From Chloroflexota bacterium (GTDB lineage: Bacteria > Chloroflexota > Dehalococcoidia > UBA2979): a stretch of DNA of 5,913 nucleotides. The stretch is taken from NCBI GenBank assembly GCA_027592975.1, contig JAQCJS010000080.1:1-5913 (forward strand). Direction: 5' to 3'. Shown piece after piece: positions 4,868 through 5,913 of this stretch. The notes under the pieces were generated by a model. It did no database searches. It was not told where the DNA came from and was given only the letters and a program-made list of their open reading frames with translations. Both the position numbers and the translations under genes were made by a program. How positions within the stretch are numbered: the first letter of the stretch is position 1; the number at the start of each line of letters is the position of its first letter.

Positions 4868-5623
4868 CTAGGGGAACAGATCCAGCGGCATCTCGCGCAC
4901 GATCTCGCTCGCGGCGCCCTCGCCGCGCTCGTAGTCGTAGCCGCGCACGATCGCGACGGGGATCGCTTCAAGCTTGCCCATCACCATCTCCGCGGTGCCC
5001 GCCACCTCGTCCGCGACGCAGATCAGCGTGACGCGCAGGACGTGACCGTCCAGGTCCGTCATGCCCACGTAGTCGCGCATCGGCCGCATCCCCGCGACGC
5101 CGATCGCGATGTTCGTCTGGCCGAGGCGCCACGGGCGGCCGAAGGTATCCGTCATCACCACGGCCACCTCGACGCCTGCGATGCGGCGAAGGTCGTCGCG
5201 CAGGCGGCGGCACGAGGCGTCCGGATCCACCGGCAGCAGGCAGACCAGATCCGCGCCGCCCACGTTGGAGGCGTCCACACCGGCGTTCGCCATCTTGAAG
5301 CCGTGATGTGTCTCCGTGATCAGCACCGCGCCGACCTGCCGGATGATCCGCTTCGACTCGCGCAGCACGGCCTCCACGACGCGCGGATCCTTCTCCGTGC
5401 GCGTCGCGAAGTCCAGCGCGAACGCGCTCGGCGGGAAGTCGTCCAGGGGGGACACGCGCCCCTCCTGCTTCGAGACGACGCGCTGCGTCACCGCGACGAT
5501 GTCGCCGTCCTGCAGCGGCGTGCCCTGCGCGGCGGCGGCGTCCACGATCTGCTGCGCCAGGTCGTCGTCGCGCTGCACCATCGGCATGTTCGTGACGCCG
5601 ATGACCCGGAACTCGGGGGGCAT
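4868..5623 (-). CDS. cofE: Coenzyme F420-0:L-glutamate ligase (CofE)
   Basis: CofE uses GTP to add L-glutamate residues to F420-0, building the gamma-linked tail of cofactor F420 in the cytoplasm. The 251-residue length is that of stand-alone CofE, not of the FbiB fusion common in mycobacteria. Family motifs run in order: TNMPMVQRDDDLAQQI (11-26), GDIVAVTQRVVSKQEGR (40-56), TETHHGFKMANAGVDASNVGG (103-123), and VMTDTFGRPWRLGQTNIAIGVAG (156-178). Asp117 (NAGVD) and Asp159 (TDTFG) are likely metal/GTP-site residues. The ATG at 5623 is chosen because GAGGAG lies 5 nt upstream and MPPEFRVIGV begins the family homology; the frame is open further upstream (to 5788) but there it only shadows the end of the neighbouring gene. 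The gene lies 46 bp after the F420 oxidoreductase, probably in one operon with it. Confidence 0.95.
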   Translation of the reverse strand: MPPEFRVIGVTNMPMVQRDDDLAQQIVDAAAAQGTPLQDGDIVAVTQRVVSKQEGRVSPLDDFPPSAFALDFATRTEKDPRVVEAVLRESKRIIRQVGAVLITETHHGFKMANAGVDASNVGGADLVCLLPVDPDASCRRLRDDLRRIAGVEVAVVMTDTFGRPWRLGQTNIAIGVAGMRPMRDYVGMTDLDGHVLRVTLICVADEVAGTAEMVMGKLEAIPVAIVRGYDYERGEGAASEIVREMPLDLFP

Positions 5624-5669
5624 GGGGACTCCTCGCGTCGTGGTGGGGGACGGTGCGCCGCGGGGCGCG

Positions 5670-5913
5670 CTAGTGCGCGTCGAGGCCGGCGATGCGCACG
5701 CCGCCGTGGATCTTGTACCGGCCGTTGATGCCGACGAGCAGGATGGTAATGCTCTCCACGAAGCGCGAGAAGCGCAGTGGCCCGGCATCCACGCCGCGCA
5801 CGCCCGCGATCTCGCCCGCGAGCGCCATCACCGCCTGCTTCGCCTCCGCGTCCGCGCCGGTCACCAGCACGTCCGCGTCCACGCGCGCCTCCGGATCGAG
5901 GAGCACCTCCGCG
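5670..5913 (-). CDS. fno: NADPH-dependent F420 reductase, C-terminal part (partial)
   Basis: This frame enters from the right window edge already open and ends at a TAG (5672-5670), giving about 81 C-terminal residues. The sequence DADVLVTGADAEAKQAVMALAGEIAG, then GVDAGPLRFSRFVESITILLVGINGRYKIHGGVRIAGL, matches the C-terminal end of F420H2:NADP oxidoreductase (Fno/NPDG). In that family a GDD/GAD-containing strand and an RYKTHAGIRITGL-like ending are typical. The enzyme moves hydride between F420 and NADP(H). The N-terminal Rossmann NADP-binding domain lies outside the window. No internal start is needed; the GTG at 5906 is just an internal valine. Its position directly before cofE supports the assignment. 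Confidence 0.88.
   Translation of the reverse strand, partial: AEVLLDPEARVDADVLVTGADAEAKQAVMALAGEIAGVRGVDAGPLRFSRFVESITILLVGINGRYKIHGGVRIAGLDAH

Noticed and set aside
1838..5728. A 1296-codon open frame on the plus strand spanning the whole minus-strand block
   Set aside because: It is antisense to holA, the membrane-protein gene, the MFS gene and cofE, all of which have family motifs. Its translation is low-complexity Arg/His/Asp/Gln/Ala-rich sequence with no domain. Long antisense frames are expected at this GC content.
5624..5788. N-terminal extension of CofE from an upstream start at 5788
   Set aside because: It overlaps the end of the F420 oxidoreductase in another frame and has no family similarity. 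The ATG at 5623 has a strong Shine-Dalgarno sequence.

Overview
This is a high-GC bacterial chromosomal window with seven genes, two of them cut by the window edges. Two features suggest the organism. It carries cofactor F420 genes (a NADPH:F420 oxidoreductase and a stand-alone CofE), which in bacteria are mostly found in Actinomycetota and Chloroflexota. Its LexA has a DNA-binding helix region (ISSTSVVDYNL) and a GAAC-N4-GTWC operator that fit a Chloroflexota or another Gram-positive-type lineage better than Proteobacteria. I favour a Chloroflexota member, but this rests on remembered family features, not on a search.

Layout. Bases 1-45 are the first 15 codons of an unidentified minus-strand gene. 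A divergent spacer (46-279) holds a hexamer tandem repeat, a lexA promoter (TTGACG, 17 bp, TACTGT) and an autoregulatory LexA operator over the -10 and start region. Plus-strand genes follow: lexA (280-912) and an orphan OppD/DppD-type ABC ATPase (972-1985). That ATPase meets a minus-strand block head-on at about 1986-2059. Read in its own direction, the minus block runs: C-terminal end of the F420 oxidoreductase (5913-5670), cofE (5623-4868), an MFS efflux-type transporter (4786-3566), a small two-helix membrane protein (3477-3151), and holA, the DNA polymerase III delta subunit (3097-2060).

How the genes fit together. The oxidoreductase and CofE form one functional pair: CofE adds the glutamate tail of F420 and the oxidoreductase cycles F420 with NADP(H). 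lexA (SOS control) and holA (clamp loader) are DNA-maintenance genes that are near each other but on opposite strands. The ABC ATPase has no permease, binding protein or OppF partner here.

The least ordinary parts are non-coding: a four-copy 10-bp tandem repeat just upstream of the likely MFS promoter, a near-perfect 21-bp palindrome just before holA, the half-site array at the lexA promoter, and -10-like TANNNT motifs 6-7 nt before the ATPase and MFS start codons, suggesting leaderless transcripts. I saw no tRNA, rRNA, CRISPR array, insertion sequence or phage gene, and no clear evidence of a new multi-gene system.
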